From Vibrio parahaemolyticus (GTDB lineage: Bacteria; Pseudomonadota; Gammaproteobacteria; Enterobacterales; Vibrionaceae): a stretch of DNA of 64,000 nucleotides. Below, piece by piece: positions 34,802 through 44,693 of this stretch. Where the stretch lies: contig NZ_UHIL01000001.1 of NCBI RefSeq assembly GCF_900460535.1, positions 1,798,001-1,862,000 on the forward strand, in the 5' to 3' direction. Below the pieces are notes generated by a model that saw only the letters and a list, made by a program, of their open reading frames with translations, did not search any database and was not told the origin of the DNA. Each line of letters begins with the position of its first letter. The first letter of the stretch is position 1. Position numbers and translations under genes: made by a program.

Positions 34802-36439
34802 ATGAATCAACTTAATTGGAAAGACGTGACTCCTTCGTTCGAACAGTACGAAGACATTTTAAAATCTGCCTCCTCTCTACCTAAGAAGAAGTTCGTAGAA
34901 CTTCAACCAAGACTCCTCGCTACTGTTGAACGATTCAAGAAAATCAAAGGCTTGACTCGAGTTTTGGTAATAAACTGTGCAGATAATACGGTTTATCGTA
35001 AGTTTGTTTGTGACGTGGTCACTGATGGTTTAGAGCCTACAATAATGACAGAGTCTTTGGACGCAAAGCTCTTGTTTGATCGCTACAGTGTTGATTTAAA
35101 AGGCGATGTTGTAGTTGAAGCTGGATTACTTTCCAAGGCTAACGGCGGGTATTTGATTTTACCAGCGAATCTCATTTTGGCGAATCCCGGATATTGGCCG
35201 AGCATTAAGTCTGCCATTCAAGGAAAGCCAGTAAAACCCTTGAATGTAAGCCCTACTCGACTACCTATTTTAACGGCCGATGAAAAAAATTTTGACGTTA
35301 AGATTATTGTTACTGGCGATCGTAATCAACTGGCCGACCTTGAGTATGTTGACGAAGATTTTTCAACCGGCCTAACGATGTATACCGAGGTTGAAGAAGA
35401 TATCCACTTATCTGCAAGTAACTTAGAGTTGTATGTAGGTTTGGTGAATTGGATTTGTTCGGAGTACGGCTTCCCATCGTTGGATGAAGGTGCTTTTCAA
35501 CGGTTACTATTAGCAGGCATGCGTTTAACTGAGGACCAACATTATTTGCCTTTAGGTGTGATGTGGCATTGCCAACTACTTAGCCTAGCTGCTCAGTTTA
35601 GCGATCAAAATATCATTGATTATGTGGCGATAGATAAAGCCATCGACGATAAATATTATCGAGAGTCTTACCTTCCTCAACGTGCAGTTTATGACATTCT
35701 TGACGGCCAGGTCATCATTGAGACTACTGGCGAACAAGTCGGCCAAATTAACGGACTCACGGTTATTGATATGGCCGGGCATCCTGTCTCTTATGGCGAG
35801 CCAGCGCGAATTTCATGTGTTATTCACTTTGGAGATGGTGACATTTCCGATGTTGAGCGCAAAGCTGAACTTGGAGGTAATCTTCATGCGAAAGGCATGA
35901 TGATCATGCAAGCATTTCTAAGCTCTGCTTTGAATTTGGATGAGCCACTGCCTTACTCTGCGTCTATTGTTTTCGAGCAGTCCTATAGTGAAGTGGATGG
36001 TGATAGTGCTTCATTGGCAGAGTTATGTTGTTTGGTAAGTGCACTGTCTGAATCACCGGTTAATCAACAAATCGCGGTGACTGGCGCGGTGGACCAATTT
36101 GGTCGAGTACAAGCAGTAGGCGGTTTAAATGAGAAGATCGAAGGTTTTTATCAAGTTTGTAAACACCAAGGCTTCACTGGTCATCAAGGCGTTATTATGC
36201 CTAAATCGAACTTGAAGCACCTCGCTTTACATAAAGATGTCATAGAAAGCATTAAGAATGGTGAGTTCCATATTTGGTCGGTTTCTACCGTTGATGAAGC
36301 AATACCAATTCTAATGGGCAAATCATTCAGAGGCGAAGATGATAGCGTCATCGGCAAGATCGCCGAACGTATTGAAAATTTTGAAAGACATGAGCATCCA
36401 GAAGGAATTGTGCAGCGCATCAAAAACTGGTTTGTCTAG
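34802..36439 (+). CDS. ycbZ: Lon-type protease without a recognisable ATPase site (YcbZ/LonH)
   Basis: The product has 545 residues. The C-terminal Lon protease domain carries catalytic Ser402 in DGDSAS and Lys445 in GGLNEKIEG, the Lon Ser-Lys pair. The N-terminal half belongs to the degenerate AAA group of the YcbZ family; where a P-loop would be, it reads RVLVINCADNTVYRK, so normal ATP binding is doubtful. Substrates are not known from the sequence. The gene lies between matP (divergent) and fabA, as in E. coli. Confidence 0.9.
   Translation: MNQLNWKDVTPSFEQYEDILKSASSLPKKKFVELQPRLLATVERFKKIKGLTRVLVINCADNTVYRKFVCDVVTDGLEPTIMTESLDAKLLFDRYSVDLKGDVVVEAGLLSKANGGYLILPANLILANPGYWPSIKSAIQGKPVKPLNVSPTRLPILTADEKNFDVKIIVTGDRNQLADLEYVDEDFSTGLTMYTEVEEDIHLSASNLELYVGLVNWICSEYGFPSLDEGAFQRLLLAGMRLTEDQHYLPLGVMWHCQLLSLAAQFSDQNIIDYVAIDKAIDDKYYRESYLPQRAVYDILDGQVIIETTGEQVGQINGLTVIDMAGHPVSYGEPARISCVIHFGDGDISDVERKAELGGNLHAKGMMIMQAFLSSALNLDEPLPYSASIVFEQSYSEVDGDSASLAELCCLVSALSESPVNQQIAVTGAVDQFGRVQAVGGLNEKIEGFYQVCKHQGFTGHQGVIMPKSNLKHLALHKDVIESIKNGEFHIWSVSTVDEAIPILMGKSFRGEDDSVIGKIAERIENFERHEHPEGIVQRIKNWFV
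35010..35022. promoter_or_regulatory. Candidate matS-like site inside ycbZ
   Basis: GTGACGTGGTCAC has both perfect matS half sites (GTGAC and GTCAC) with one spacer base off the consensus. Confidence 0.35.
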
Positions 36440-36457
36440 TACTGATCGGAGTTGTTT

Positions 36458-36475
36458 AGCGTACACGTGTTCACT
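36458..36475. promoter_or_regulatory. FabR-like operator before fabA
   Basis: AGCGTACACGTGTTCACT closely resembles the FabR operator of E. coli fabA/fabB, with the core GTACACGTGT. It lies about 35 bases before the fabA start, where FabR would control unsaturated fatty acid synthesis. Confidence 0.55.
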
Positions 36476-36509
36476 AACATGCATCTGTCAAAAATTGGAG
36501 TAATTGATA

Positions 36510-37028
36510 ATGCAAAACAAACGTGATTCTTACAACCGTGATGATCTTCTTGCTTCTAGCCAAGGCGAGCTTTTTGGTCCGGGTTACCCACAACTTCCTG
36601 CACCAAACATGCTAATGATGGACCGAGTTACTAAAATGTCTGAAACAGAAGGTGATTTTGGTAAAGGTTTAATTCTTGCAGAGTTGGATATTACTCCAGA
36701 TCTTTGGTTCTTTGATTGTCACTTCCCTGGTGACCCAGTAATGCCAGGCTGTCTCGGTCTAGATGCCATGTGGCAGCTAGTGGGCTTCTTCTTAGGTTGG
36801 GTCGGCGGCAAAGGCAAAGGTCGAGCTCTTGGCGTTGGTGAAGTGAAGTTTACTGGCCAAATTCTGCCAACTGCTAAGAAAGTAACGTACGAAATTCATA
36901 TGAAGCGCGTTGTGAACCGTAAACTAGTGATGGGTTTAGCAGACGGCCGCGTATGCGTTGACGGCAAAGAAATTTATGTTGCGAAGGATCTTAAAGTTGG
37001 CTTATTCCAAGATACTTCGAGCTTCTAA
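36510..37028 (+). CDS. fabA: 3-hydroxydecanoyl-ACP dehydratase/isomerase FabA
   Basis: FabA introduces the double bond in unsaturated fatty acid synthesis by dehydrating and isomerising the C10 intermediate. The protein has 172 residues. Catalytic His71 is in [13 protein letters not shown] and Asp85 in GLDAMWQL, as in the E. coli enzyme. The ATG at 36510 follows GGAG by 9 bases; the TTG two codons earlier is too close. It lies 70 bases after ycbZ and has its own FabR-like operator. Confidence 0.97.
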   Translation: MQNKRDSYNRDDLLASSQGELFGPGYPQLPAPNMLMMDRVTKMSETEGDFGKGLILAELDITPDLWFFDCHFPGDPVMPGCLGLDAMWQLVGFFLGWVGGKGKGRALGVGEVKFTGQILPTAKKVTYEIHMKRVVNRKLVMGLADGRVCVDGKEIYVAKDLKVGLFQDTSSF

Positions 37029-37117
37029 TTACCCTTCTCTATAAATTTTTAAGGCCCCTATCTACGAGAAAAGGCTCTCTACGAGCCCTTTCGAATCCTT
37101 CTGTTGTATGTGGAGAG

Positions 37118-37291
37118 TTATTTATAGAGACCAGATTGTTTTTCATCTCTGGCATCACGCCAACCACCTAACCAATACGACCGAGCGTCTACTTGTTGAT
37201 ACGGGCAAGCCTCTTGAGACCTTCCATTCAACCCAGCTTTATAGCCTTGAGATTGAGCTCGTTCTAGGCGATCACGCTTTTGTCTCTTCAT
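37118..37291 (-). CDS. rmf: Ribosome modulation factor
   Basis: RMF binds 70S ribosomes and forms inactive dimers in stationary phase. The product is a basic 57-residue protein starting MKRQKRDRLERAQSQGYKAG, with the conserved CPYQ...YWLGGWRDAR segment. GAGGAA lies 6 bases before the ATG at 37291; an earlier in-frame start adds eight non-conserved residues. It converges with fabA, as in E. coli. A short stem (37073-37087) between them may end transcription. Confidence 0.95.
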   Translation of the reverse strand: MKRQKRDRLERAQSQGYKAGLNGRSQEACPYQQVDARSYWLGGWRDARDEKQSGLYK

Positions 37292-37407
37292 AGTTAATTC
37301 CTCATACAGGTCCATTTACTAACGTACAGCTGTTATTGTGAAACTTTGGTGGAGTTTTTATGACTCCACTTATAAGAATCGATCAAATTGCGCGATTTCT
37401 CAAGGCA

Positions 37408-37445
37408 TAAAAAAAGCAGAGACTCAATTCTGTGAGCCTCTGCTT
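37408..37445 (-). terminator. Terminator of the DUF3466 gene
   Basis: On the minus strand AAGCAGAG and CTCTGCTT pair with a further TCA stem, followed by seven T. It lies just after the stop codon at 37463. Confidence 0.85.
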
Positions 37446-37462
37446 GAATTAAAAATTACTGA

Positions 37463-39187
37463 CTATTTTCTACGGAACCCAAACAAACCAAGCATGGTCA
37501 AAGCTAACCAACCAAGGCCTGCGCCTTGACGTTCAGCGCTGTCTGATTCCACGCTTCGCGCTACGATATCTTCTTTCGTTTGGTTAGGAATTGGCATTAA
37601 TTTCACTGCAACAATTTCTTCAGTACCATTACAAGAAGCGTTATGCGCTGTAGAGTTATACCCGCCTGCACATTTCATAGCAGTAGCCGATATTACACCT
37701 GCATCATTAATATCTGTTGCATCAATAATACGGAATGCGTTATTTGCCTCTGAATATTCGCCACCGTTTGTCAATGTATCTAGGAACCACGCTTTACCAT
37801 CAAACAGTGTTTCAGCTCTCACATTGTTTGCATCATCTTGGATGTATGGATAAATGAAACCACGCTTACGACGAGGTTTGCCATCATCTTCACGGGTAGA
37901 TTCCGCATCTAACTGACCCACAATTTCGTTGTAAGCGTTGATACCACCCATTTTACCGCCCGCACCGTTGAAGAAGATGCCCGTCGTTGGGTAAATAGCA
38001 CTGAGAGATGCAGAGCGAACATCATCAACAATAAACAAACGATTTGGCGCAGAACCCGTTGGCATCAAATACCCACCGGAACGTTTTGCTTCACCGATAG
38101 CTACGAAGTTTGAGTTTACATCAGTAAGTCGGGAGTTGAGGTGAACTGTTTCATCGCCCTCTTTTTGTCTCGCTCCTGCAACCACTTTGCTTTCCCAGGT
38201 GACGTTGGCAATGGAGGTTTCCGATTCTAACTTGCCAACAAATACGGTCGCGTTTAGATAATTATCATTGGCATATGTGTTGTAACCAACACCATACACG
38301 GTCGTACCATCTACTACGAGATCACGCATGCTCCCTTGAGCAAGTCTTTCGCCGTCTTTTGACGTCCCACTTTGCCAAGGAACTTCACTGATAACTTTAG
38401 TTTGATCCCAAATAGCGGCTTTGGAGGTATGGTGAGTGCCATTAGTATTACTTGCAGTTCTGGATACGCTTCCAACCGTAAATACACCATCCGTATTCCA
38501 TGCGTGGCTTTCTACTACACTCGCTTCGCTATCTCCAGTAACAATATTTGGAAGAACGGGAGCTACGATGGTATTGCGCGTTTTTAAAGAAGATGAGTCT
38601 TCTTTGATACTCTGGTTACCGACAGCCTTACCGTCAGCTGTTAGGCTATTGATGATATTGTTGTATTCGTTTACGTAAGCGCTACCGTCATTTTCGACAA
38701 ATGCTTTAGCATTTGGGGTGAAATCTCTACTTAGCTCTTTACTCCATGGAGTCCAGTTTACTGAAGCCCATGATTCACAGGTAGAATAGCGAAGTTGGTT
38801 AAAACAGTAGCGCTCAAAGTCCTTATACTCTTGGATGTAGTAAAACCCTGCATCCATCGCAAAAGGGATTTCTTCGCGGTAGCTATTACCATCAACTTCT
38901 TGGCTTGCAGATATTGGTGTCGTACGAGTTTCAATAGCAAGCTTAAATTGCTCTGGAGTGCAGTTTGCCGTCGCATCAAAGCAACCTAGGGCAAATGGAG
39001 AGTCTGTTGACGCATCGATTACATCACCCTGTTGAATGGCAACACCATAAGCGGTTTGATAATCAACAACATCGCCGTTCACTTCTGGCGATACTTCAAG
39101 GACTTGATACAATGCTGCGTTTGCGTTCATTGCGGTACCCACCATCAAAGCGACAGCGGTTAACTTGAATTTGTTACTACAATTCAT
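37463..39187 (-). CDS. DUF3466 secreted protein with GlyGly-CTERM anchor
   Basis: The product has 574 residues. A signal peptide (about 1-24, ending NANA) leads a large extracytoplasmic domain of the DUF3466 family, with Cys pairs near 70-77 and 125-135. The end is GAGLGWLALTMLGLFGFRRK: a Gly motif, hydrophobic span and basic tail, the GlyGly-CTERM signal processed by rhombosortase, usually on type II secretion substrates. Its function is unknown. It lies just downstream of uup (7 bases), perhaps in the same transcript, and ends in a strong terminator. Confidence 0.85.
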   Translation of the reverse strand: MNCSNKFKLTAVALMVGTAMNANAALYQVLEVSPEVNGDVVDYQTAYGVAIQQGDVIDASTDSPFALGCFDATANCTPEQFKLAIETRTTPISASQEVDGNSYREEIPFAMDAGFYYIQEYKDFERYCFNQLRYSTCESWASVNWTPWSKELSRDFTPNAKAFVENDGSAYVNEYNNIINSLTADGKAVGNQSIKEDSSSLKTRNTIVAPVLPNIVTGDSEASVVESHAWNTDGVFTVGSVSRTASNTNGTHHTSKAAIWDQTKVISEVPWQSGTSKDGERLAQGSMRDLVVDGTTVYGVGYNTYANDNYLNATVFVGKLESETSIANVTWESKVVAGARQKEGDETVHLNSRLTDVNSNFVAIGEAKRSGGYLMPTGSAPNRLFIVDDVRSASLSAIYPTTGIFFNGAGGKMGGINAYNEIVGQLDAESTREDDGKPRRKRGFIYPYIQDDANNVRAETLFDGKAWFLDTLTNGGEYSEANNAFRIIDATDINDAGVISATAMKCAGGYNSTAHNASCNGTEEIVAVKLMPIPNQTKEDIVARSVESDSAERQGAGLGWLALTMLGLFGFRRK

Positions 39188-39194
39188 TGAATTC

Positions 39195-41114
39195 TTAACT
39201 ATCCTGTTGCATTGCTTCGAGTTCTTCCCATCTCTCGAATGCGATTTCTAACTCCTGCTCTAAAGCAGCAAGTTGTTCCAATACCGGTTGAGTCTGCTCG
39301 ACTGGCTTAGCGAAAAACTCAGGGTCATTCACTTGTTCTTGCAGAGTTTCAATATCCGATTCTAACTGTTCTAGCTTAGCTGGAAGAGCTTCTAATTCTC
39401 TTTGCAGCTTATACGATAACTTCTTAGAGTTGTTCTTAGGTTGAGTTGTTTTGGGAGTTTCCTCAACCACTTTCTCTTTTTTCGCTGGTTTTTCCGTCGA
39501 AAAACGAACTGCAAGTGCTTGATCACGTTGCTGCTTCGCATCGTGATAACCACCCACGAACTCTTCGATTACACCATCACCTTCAAAAATCCAGCTAGTC
39601 GTTACTGTATTATCAACAAACTCACGGTCGTGACTTACTAACAGCAACGTACCCTGATAATTGGCAAGCATTTCTTCTAAAAGTTCCAACGTTTCTATAT
39701 CCAAATCGTTGGTTGGCTCATCAAGAATAAGTAAGTTATTAGGTTTCAGTAAGATACGAGCGAGCAACAATCGGTTTTTTTCTCCGCCAGATAAGGCTTT
39801 AACTGGCGTGCGAGCGCGCTTTGGTGCAAACAGAAAATCTTGAAGATAGCTTAAAGCGTGACGCTGACGACCACCTACCATTACTTCCTGCTTACCGTCC
39901 GCTAAGTTGTCGATAACAGTTTTCTCAGGATCGAGGATCTCACGGTATTGATCGAAGTAAGCGACTTCAAGCTTGGTACCACAATGTAAGCGACCCGATT
40001 GAGCTTCTAGTTGCCCAAGCAATAACTTCAGTACGGTACTTTTACCACAACCATTTGGACCAATAAGGGCAATACGATCGCCGCGCATGATGTTGAAGCT
40101 GAAGTTATCAACAATTTGCTTACCGTCGTAAGCAAAAGACACATTCTCTGCTTCAAAGACGATTTTGCCTGAGCGTGACGCATCATCGATATTGAGATTA
40201 ACTTTACCCTGCACTTCTCTGCGGTCGCGACGCTCTTCACGAAGTTTCTTAAGTGCGCGTACTCGTCCTTCATTACGAGTACGACGCGCTTTAATACCTT
40301 GTCGAATCCACACTTCTTCTTGAGCCAGTTTCTTGTCGAACTCAGCGTTTTGCATCTCTTCAACACGAAGCATCTCTTCTTTCTCAAGCAAGTAATTGTC
40401 GTAATCACCAGGGAAAGAGGAAAGTTGCCCGCGGTCTAAGTCGACAATACGTGTCGCCATAGATTTGATGAATGCGCGGTCGTGGGAAATGAAGATAATT
40501 GAACCTTTGAAATCTTTCAGGAAGTTCTCTAGCCATTCGATGGTTGTGACGTCCAAATGGTTGGTTGGTTCGTCAAGTAGTAATACATCAGGGTCACAAA
40601 CTAGAGCGCGAGCTAATGCCGCCTTGCGTTGCCAGCCGCCAGATAAGTCACGAAGTAAGGTGTCTGGACTTAACTTTAGGGCACTAAGTACGTTTTTAAC
40701 TCGGTCATCAAAACGCCACGCATTTGAATGATCCAATTGTTCTTGAATTTTTGCTAAGCGGTTGATGTTCTTTTCGCTTGGGTCTTGCGCAACAAGATCA
40801 AGAAGATCATGGTAGATCTTAAGCTGTTCGCCAATTTCCGCTAAGCCACCAGAGACATACTCATAAACAGTACCTTCTTGGTTACGCGGTGGATCTTGCT
40901 CCAAACGAGAAACAACAACGTCTTGTGTTATTTGAATTTTGCCGTCGTCCAGTAAGATGTCGCCAGCAAGTACTTTCATCAACGTTGACTTACCGGCACC
41001 GTTTCTCCCTACTAAACAAACACGCTCATTTTCCTGCAAAGCAAACTCTGCGCGGTCTAATAGCGGATGATCACCGAAAGCAAGTTGCGCGTTATGAATG
41101 GTAAGTAATGCCAT
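39195..41114 (-). CDS. uup: ABC-F ATPase Uup
   Basis: Uup is a soluble ABC-F protein linked to ribosome function and suppression of transposon precise excision. It has 639 residues. Two ATPase domains carry Walker A GRNGAGKST and GPNGCGKST, signatures LSGGWQRKAAL and LSGGEKNRLLL, and Walker B LLLDEPTNHLD and LILDEPTNDLD. A C-terminal coiled coil (about 560-635) is the DNA-binding tail of the Uup type. The ATG at 41114 lies inside the end of the upstream glutaredoxin-like gene, so translation is coupled. Confidence 0.95.
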   Translation of the reverse strand: MALLTIHNAQLAFGDHPLLDRAEFALQENERVCLVGRNGAGKSTLMKVLAGDILLDDGKIQITQDVVVSRLEQDPPRNQEGTVYEYVSGGLAEIGEQLKIYHDLLDLVAQDPSEKNINRLAKIQEQLDHSNAWRFDDRVKNVLSALKLSPDTLLRDLSGGWQRKAALARALVCDPDVLLLDEPTNHLDVTTIEWLENFLKDFKGSIIFISHDRAFIKSMATRIVDLDRGQLSSFPGDYDNYLLEKEEMLRVEEMQNAEFDKKLAQEEVWIRQGIKARRTRNEGRVRALKKLREERRDRREVQGKVNLNIDDASRSGKIVFEAENVSFAYDGKQIVDNFSFNIMRGDRIALIGPNGCGKSTVLKLLLGQLEAQSGRLHCGTKLEVAYFDQYREILDPEKTVIDNLADGKQEVMVGGRQRHALSYLQDFLFAPKRARTPVKALSGGEKNRLLLARILLKPNNLLILDEPTNDLDIETLELLEEMLANYQGTLLLVSHDREFVDNTVTTSWIFEGDGVIEEFVGGYHDAKQQRDQALAVRFSTEKPAKKEKVVEETPKTTQPKNNSKKLSYKLQRELEALPAKLEQLESDIETLQEQVNDPEFFAKPVEQTQPVLEQLAALEQELEIAFERWEELEAMQQDS

Positions 41115-41334
41115 TATTTTCCAACCAATTTTTGAGTTCATCTAAATCGAACGGCCAGTTCAACTCAGAATCTTGATATTTTAATACGGGAATCGTTACG
41201 CCGTAACGAGAAAACAGATCATCATCGAATGCGATATCGATAATATCTGTTTGTTCCGCCAGGCCGACCTGGCTTACTAGAGCAAATGCCATCTCACAAA
41301 GATGGCACCCCTCTGTGCTATACAATGTCAGCAC
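41092..41334 (-). CDS. Glutaredoxin-like protein
   Basis: The product has 80 residues. It starts LTLYSTEGCHLCEMA with the redox-active CxxC (CHLC at 10-13), followed by the cis-proline segment GVTIPVLKY. This is the small DUF836/glutaredoxin-like family. The partner is unknown. It lies between rlmKL and uup and overlaps uup by 23 bases. Confidence 0.9.
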   Translation of the reverse strand: MLTLYSTEGCHLCEMAFALVSQVGLAEQTDIIDIAFDDDLFSRYGVTIPVLKYQDSELNWPFDLDELKNWLENNGITYHS

Positions 41335-41362
41335 TTATACGTCCTTATACTCAATCGTTTCT

Positions 41363-43486
41363 TTACTCTGCGTGTGTCACTAACCAGCAGTTATGGATGT
41401 GTTTGTTTCGAGAAAAATCCAAAGGCAAAGTTTGCGATGAAATATTCTGAGCTTTTAGTCCTAGCTCAGCCAACCCTTCTTCATCCATCTTAAAGTGACG
41501 TTTATTGTTCGAGAACACAATCGTACCGCCTGCTCGTAACAAACGTTTCAAGTTCGTCATTAGCTTGATATGGTCACGTTGCACGTCGAATGACGTTTCC
41601 ATACGTTTTGAGTTTGAAAACGTCGGTGGATCAATAAAGATAAGGTCGTATTCGCCTTTTGCATTTTCAAGCCACTGCAGACAATCAGCTTGCTCAAAGC
41701 GATGTTGGCGTCCAATACAACCATTCAACTGCATATTGTCTTTTGCCCAGTTCAGGTAAGTGTTTGACATGTCTACTGTCGTTGTTGAACGAGCTCCGCC
41801 AACTGCCGCGTGTACTGTTGCACTACCTGTGTAAGCAAATAGGTTCAAGAAATCTTTGCCTTGAGCCATTTCGCCTAAGCGACGACGTGTGATCTTATGA
41901 TCTAGGAATAGTCCCGTATCAAGATAGTCGTGCAAATTCACGATCAGCTTCACGCCGTACTCGTTCACCTCTAACGTTTCAGATACCTGACCCAACTTTT
42001 GATATTGGCTGCGACCTTTCTGCTTTTCACGAACTTTAAGGACAACTTTGTTCGCTTCTACGCCTGTCACTTGAATCGTTGCGCGAATGATATCCGTCAA
42101 ACGGCGTTTCGCTTTCTCTTCAGGGATATTTTTAGGTGCTGCGTATTCTTGAATCACGATTTGATCGCCATATACGTCAATCGCTACGTTATATTCAGGA
42201 AGGTCTGCGTCATAGATGCGGTAGCAATCTAATTTCTCTTTACGAGCCCATTTGCCAATTTTGCCAATGTTTTTCTTCAAACGGTTTGAAAAATCAGGAG
42301 CGATTTGAGTATTGGTATCTGCACCTTTTACTTCATCGGCACTACGTTCTGCGATGCTGTAGTTTTTTTGGTGACACGGTAACGCACCATTGTTTAATTT
42401 GAATTGCTTATCTGCACGCATGCGAAGACAGCTCAGCAACTCATCTGAACTAGAGAAAATAGACGCTTTGCAGCCACCAAATTCTGCTTTCAATTGGCCA
42501 CCAAACGCGGTGTAAAGCGCAATCAGACCTGGCTCTGTACCCAAACGTTCGCCGTAAGGTGGGTTAGATACAATCACACCATTTTCAAAACCTGCAGGTC
42601 GCGTAATAGTTGCCGCATCGCCTTGAGCAAACTCAATCAGTTCCTCAACCCCTGCTCTGCGAGCGTTCTCTTGTGCAACTTTCAGAACTTTCGGGTCGTT
42701 ATCGAAGCCAAAAAACTTAGCGTCAACTTTCTTGACGCCGCGTCTAGCCTGAACGTTTGCTTCTGATTTGATTTCAGCCCATGTATCTGGCTCAAAGTCT
42801 TCAAGTGATTCAAAGCACCATTGCTTTCGTTTTACACCAGGAGCCATATTTGCAGCCATCATTGCCGCTTCAATCAGTAACGTACCAGAACCACACATTG
42901 GATCGAGAAGTGGCTGATGACCGTCCCAACCACAACGCATAATGATCGCCGCTGCTAATGTTTCACGAAGTGGTGCACGGCCAGATTCCGGACGGTAGCC
43001 ACGTTGATGAAGGCCACTGCCTACCATATCAACACCTAAGATAGCTTTATCTTTGTGAAGGCGAACATGAACGCGAATATCAGGACGTTCTTTACTGATG
43101 TTTGGTCGAGGTAAGCCTTTCTTCTCAAAGCAATCAACGATGCCATCTTTTACTTTCATCGCGCCGTACTGACTGTTGCGGATCTCGCGGTTGGTACCGT
43201 TAAAGTCCACAACGAAACGCTTAGAACTGTGGAATTGATTCACCCAGTTAATTGACGAAGTAGATAGGTATAGATCCATGTCGTCGTTACAAGTGAATTC
43301 AGATAAAACACGTACAAATCGTGATGCCAAGCGGCTCCACAAACAACAACGATAGATTTGCTCATTCGTGGCTTTAAATTTTACGCCCGCCTGTACTGGT
43401 TTCGCGTTTTCAATGCCTAGTTTAGTCAGTTCTTCAACAAGCAGGTTTTCCATGCCGTTTGAAGTTACCGCGAGATATTGATTCAT
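41363..43486 (-). CDS. rlmL: Bifunctional 23S rRNA methyltransferase RlmKL
   Basis: This enzyme makes m2G2445 and m7G2069 in 23S rRNA. It has 707 residues. A THUMP domain (about 45-155) is followed by the RlmL methyltransferase with [13 protein letters not shown] and the catalytic NPPYGERL, then the RlmK domain with [11 protein letters not shown] and [11 protein letters not shown]. Length equals the fused E. coli protein. The promoter should lie in the 43487-43700 part of the gap upstream. Confidence 0.96.
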   Translation of the reverse strand: MNQYLAVTSNGMENLLVEELTKLGIENAKPVQAGVKFKATNEQIYRCCLWSRLASRFVRVLSEFTCNDDMDLYLSTSSINWVNQFHSSKRFVVDFNGTNREIRNSQYGAMKVKDGIVDCFEKKGLPRPNISKERPDIRVHVRLHKDKAILGVDMVGSGLHQRGYRPESGRAPLRETLAAAIIMRCGWDGHQPLLDPMCGSGTLLIEAAMMAANMAPGVKRKQWCFESLEDFEPDTWAEIKSEANVQARRGVKKVDAKFFGFDNDPKVLKVAQENARRAGVEELIEFAQGDAATITRPAGFENGVIVSNPPYGERLGTEPGLIALYTAFGGQLKAEFGGCKASIFSSSDELLSCLRMRADKQFKLNNGALPCHQKNYSIAERSADEVKGADTNTQIAPDFSNRLKKNIGKIGKWARKEKLDCYRIYDADLPEYNVAIDVYGDQIVIQEYAAPKNIPEEKAKRRLTDIIRATIQVTGVEANKVVLKVREKQKGRSQYQKLGQVSETLEVNEYGVKLIVNLHDYLDTGLFLDHKITRRRLGEMAQGKDFLNLFAYTGSATVHAAVGGARSTTTVDMSNTYLNWAKDNMQLNGCIGRQHRFEQADCLQWLENAKGEYDLIFIDPPTFSNSKRMETSFDVQRDHIKLMTNLKRLLRAGGTIVFSNNKRHFKMDEEGLAELGLKAQNISSQTLPLDFSRNKHIHNCWLVTHAE

Positions 43487-43702
43487 AGTGTTCTTTCGTT
43501 AATAAAAAATGGCCTTAATTATACCTGACTTTACGATCAATGCCTCGTTTTTAAAGGCGTTTTTAGTTTCACCAGAGCAAACAATCACCAATCACTTGAT
43601 CTGAAACTTCCTACATTTCGAGCTGAGCATTTCTTTTCCCATTCTTTTAGCTAACCAAAAACCTTACCTTAAAGAAGAAGTGAATACTTATTTATCTTAA
43701 AT

Positions 43703-43716
43703 TTGGTATATACCAA
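43703..43716. promoter_or_regulatory. Perfect 14-bp palindrome in the rlmKL-zapC gap
   Basis: TTGGTATATACCAA is a perfect palindrome at the middle of a 496-base gap (43487-43982) that has no credible gene. TGGT...ACCA halves suggest a GntR-type operator. It is 217 bases upstream of rlmKL. The rest of the gap is A/T rich, with a zapC terminator at its right end. Confidence 0.35.
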
Positions 43717-43919
43717 TAGTAAAATTATGTTGTAATTTACTTACCAATTGCATGTATTGGGGAAGAAATGGGGGAATGTTAGGCGATAAGTTGCCTAATA
43801 TTAGTGATCGCTAAGATTAAAAAAGTGGAATAAAAGTGACCAGCTTCATAGTTATGTGCTTAACAACGCAGTGATTTCAGCCGATTAATAAAGGTATTTG
43901 AAAGGAGAAGGATAAAAAA

Positions 43920-43941
43920 AATCGACCTGAGGCGGTCGATT
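43920..43941 (-). terminator. zapC terminator
   Basis: AATCGACC and GGTCGATT form a perfect 8-bp stem around TGAGGC, followed on the minus strand by eight T. Confidence 0.9.
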
Positions 43942-43982
43942 AAGGCAAACAAAGGAACGAAATAAAGAAAACTTAAAGAGGT

Positions 43983-44525
43983 TTAACCCACCATAGCCAT
44001 TGGAGCCATGACAAATAAATGATTCGCACAAACCATTCTGTCGTGCATAACTTTTATTGGTTGTCCAAACTGCAGCGTTTTATGGCCATCAAGAATGAAC
44101 TCTTCTTGACCGACATACGCGCATAAGCTTGAAGCTTCGCCAGGTTCTAAAACGATGAAAACACCTTCAGAATAGCGGTTAGATAAAAACACCATGTCCC
44201 CTTCTTCTGGTTCGTGCCCTGTTGATTGAGCATCGAAGAACCAACTCTTAGGCTGGACTGGTTTATGGAAGCGTTTCGCAGCTACACAGTAAAGTGTTAG
44301 CTCGGCCTGACGGTACTCATTGATATCGAGACAACGAATGCGTTCATTAAACGTTTGAAACGCACTCGCATCGTCGACTGTAAATTCGTTTTTTGAGAAG
44401 GCACAGTTGACCAACAGCTTACGGGATAGATTGGTTTGGAAAATCATTTCCTCCCCCAGATCCAGCATTAAGCAAGCTTTGTGCTCGTCAAAATACCAAT
44501 TCCATTTGTCGCTGGGTTTAAGCAT
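43983..44525 (-). CDS. zapC: Cell division protein ZapC
   Basis: ZapC binds FtsZ and stabilises filament bundles at midcell. The protein has 180 residues, beginning MLKPSDKWNWYFDEHKACLMLDLG across two conserved blocks, with WFFDAQ near 95 and the terminal NHLFVMAPMAMVG. It lies next to pyrD on the same strand, as in E. coli, separated by a terminator. Confidence 0.93.
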   Translation of the reverse strand: MLKPSDKWNWYFDEHKACLMLDLGEEMIFQTNLSRKLLVNCAFSKNEFTVDDASAFQTFNERIRCLDINEYRQAELTLYCVAAKRFHKPVQPKSWFFDAQSTGHEPEEGDMVFLSNRYSEGVFIVLEPGEASSLCAYVGQEEFILDGHKTLQFGQPIKVMHDRMVCANHLFVMAPMAMVG

Positions 44526-44622
44526 TATTCCGTTCTCTCTTGACTAGTGAATCAATGGTAAAGAGGTAAGACGCTTAATTACCTACTCATGATTTTCTAA
44601 ATTTTACAAACGAACGGACAAA

Positions 44623-44651
44623 AAAAAAGAGGAAACGAGTTCCTCTTTTTT
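44623..44651 (-). terminator. pyrD terminator
   Basis: AAAAAAGAGGAA and TTCCTCTTTTTT pair perfectly around ACGAG, with a T run on either strand. Confidence 0.9.
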
Positions 44652-44693
44652 CTGAAATAAGCGTTGAATTCTCAGCGATTTATTTGATGAGTG

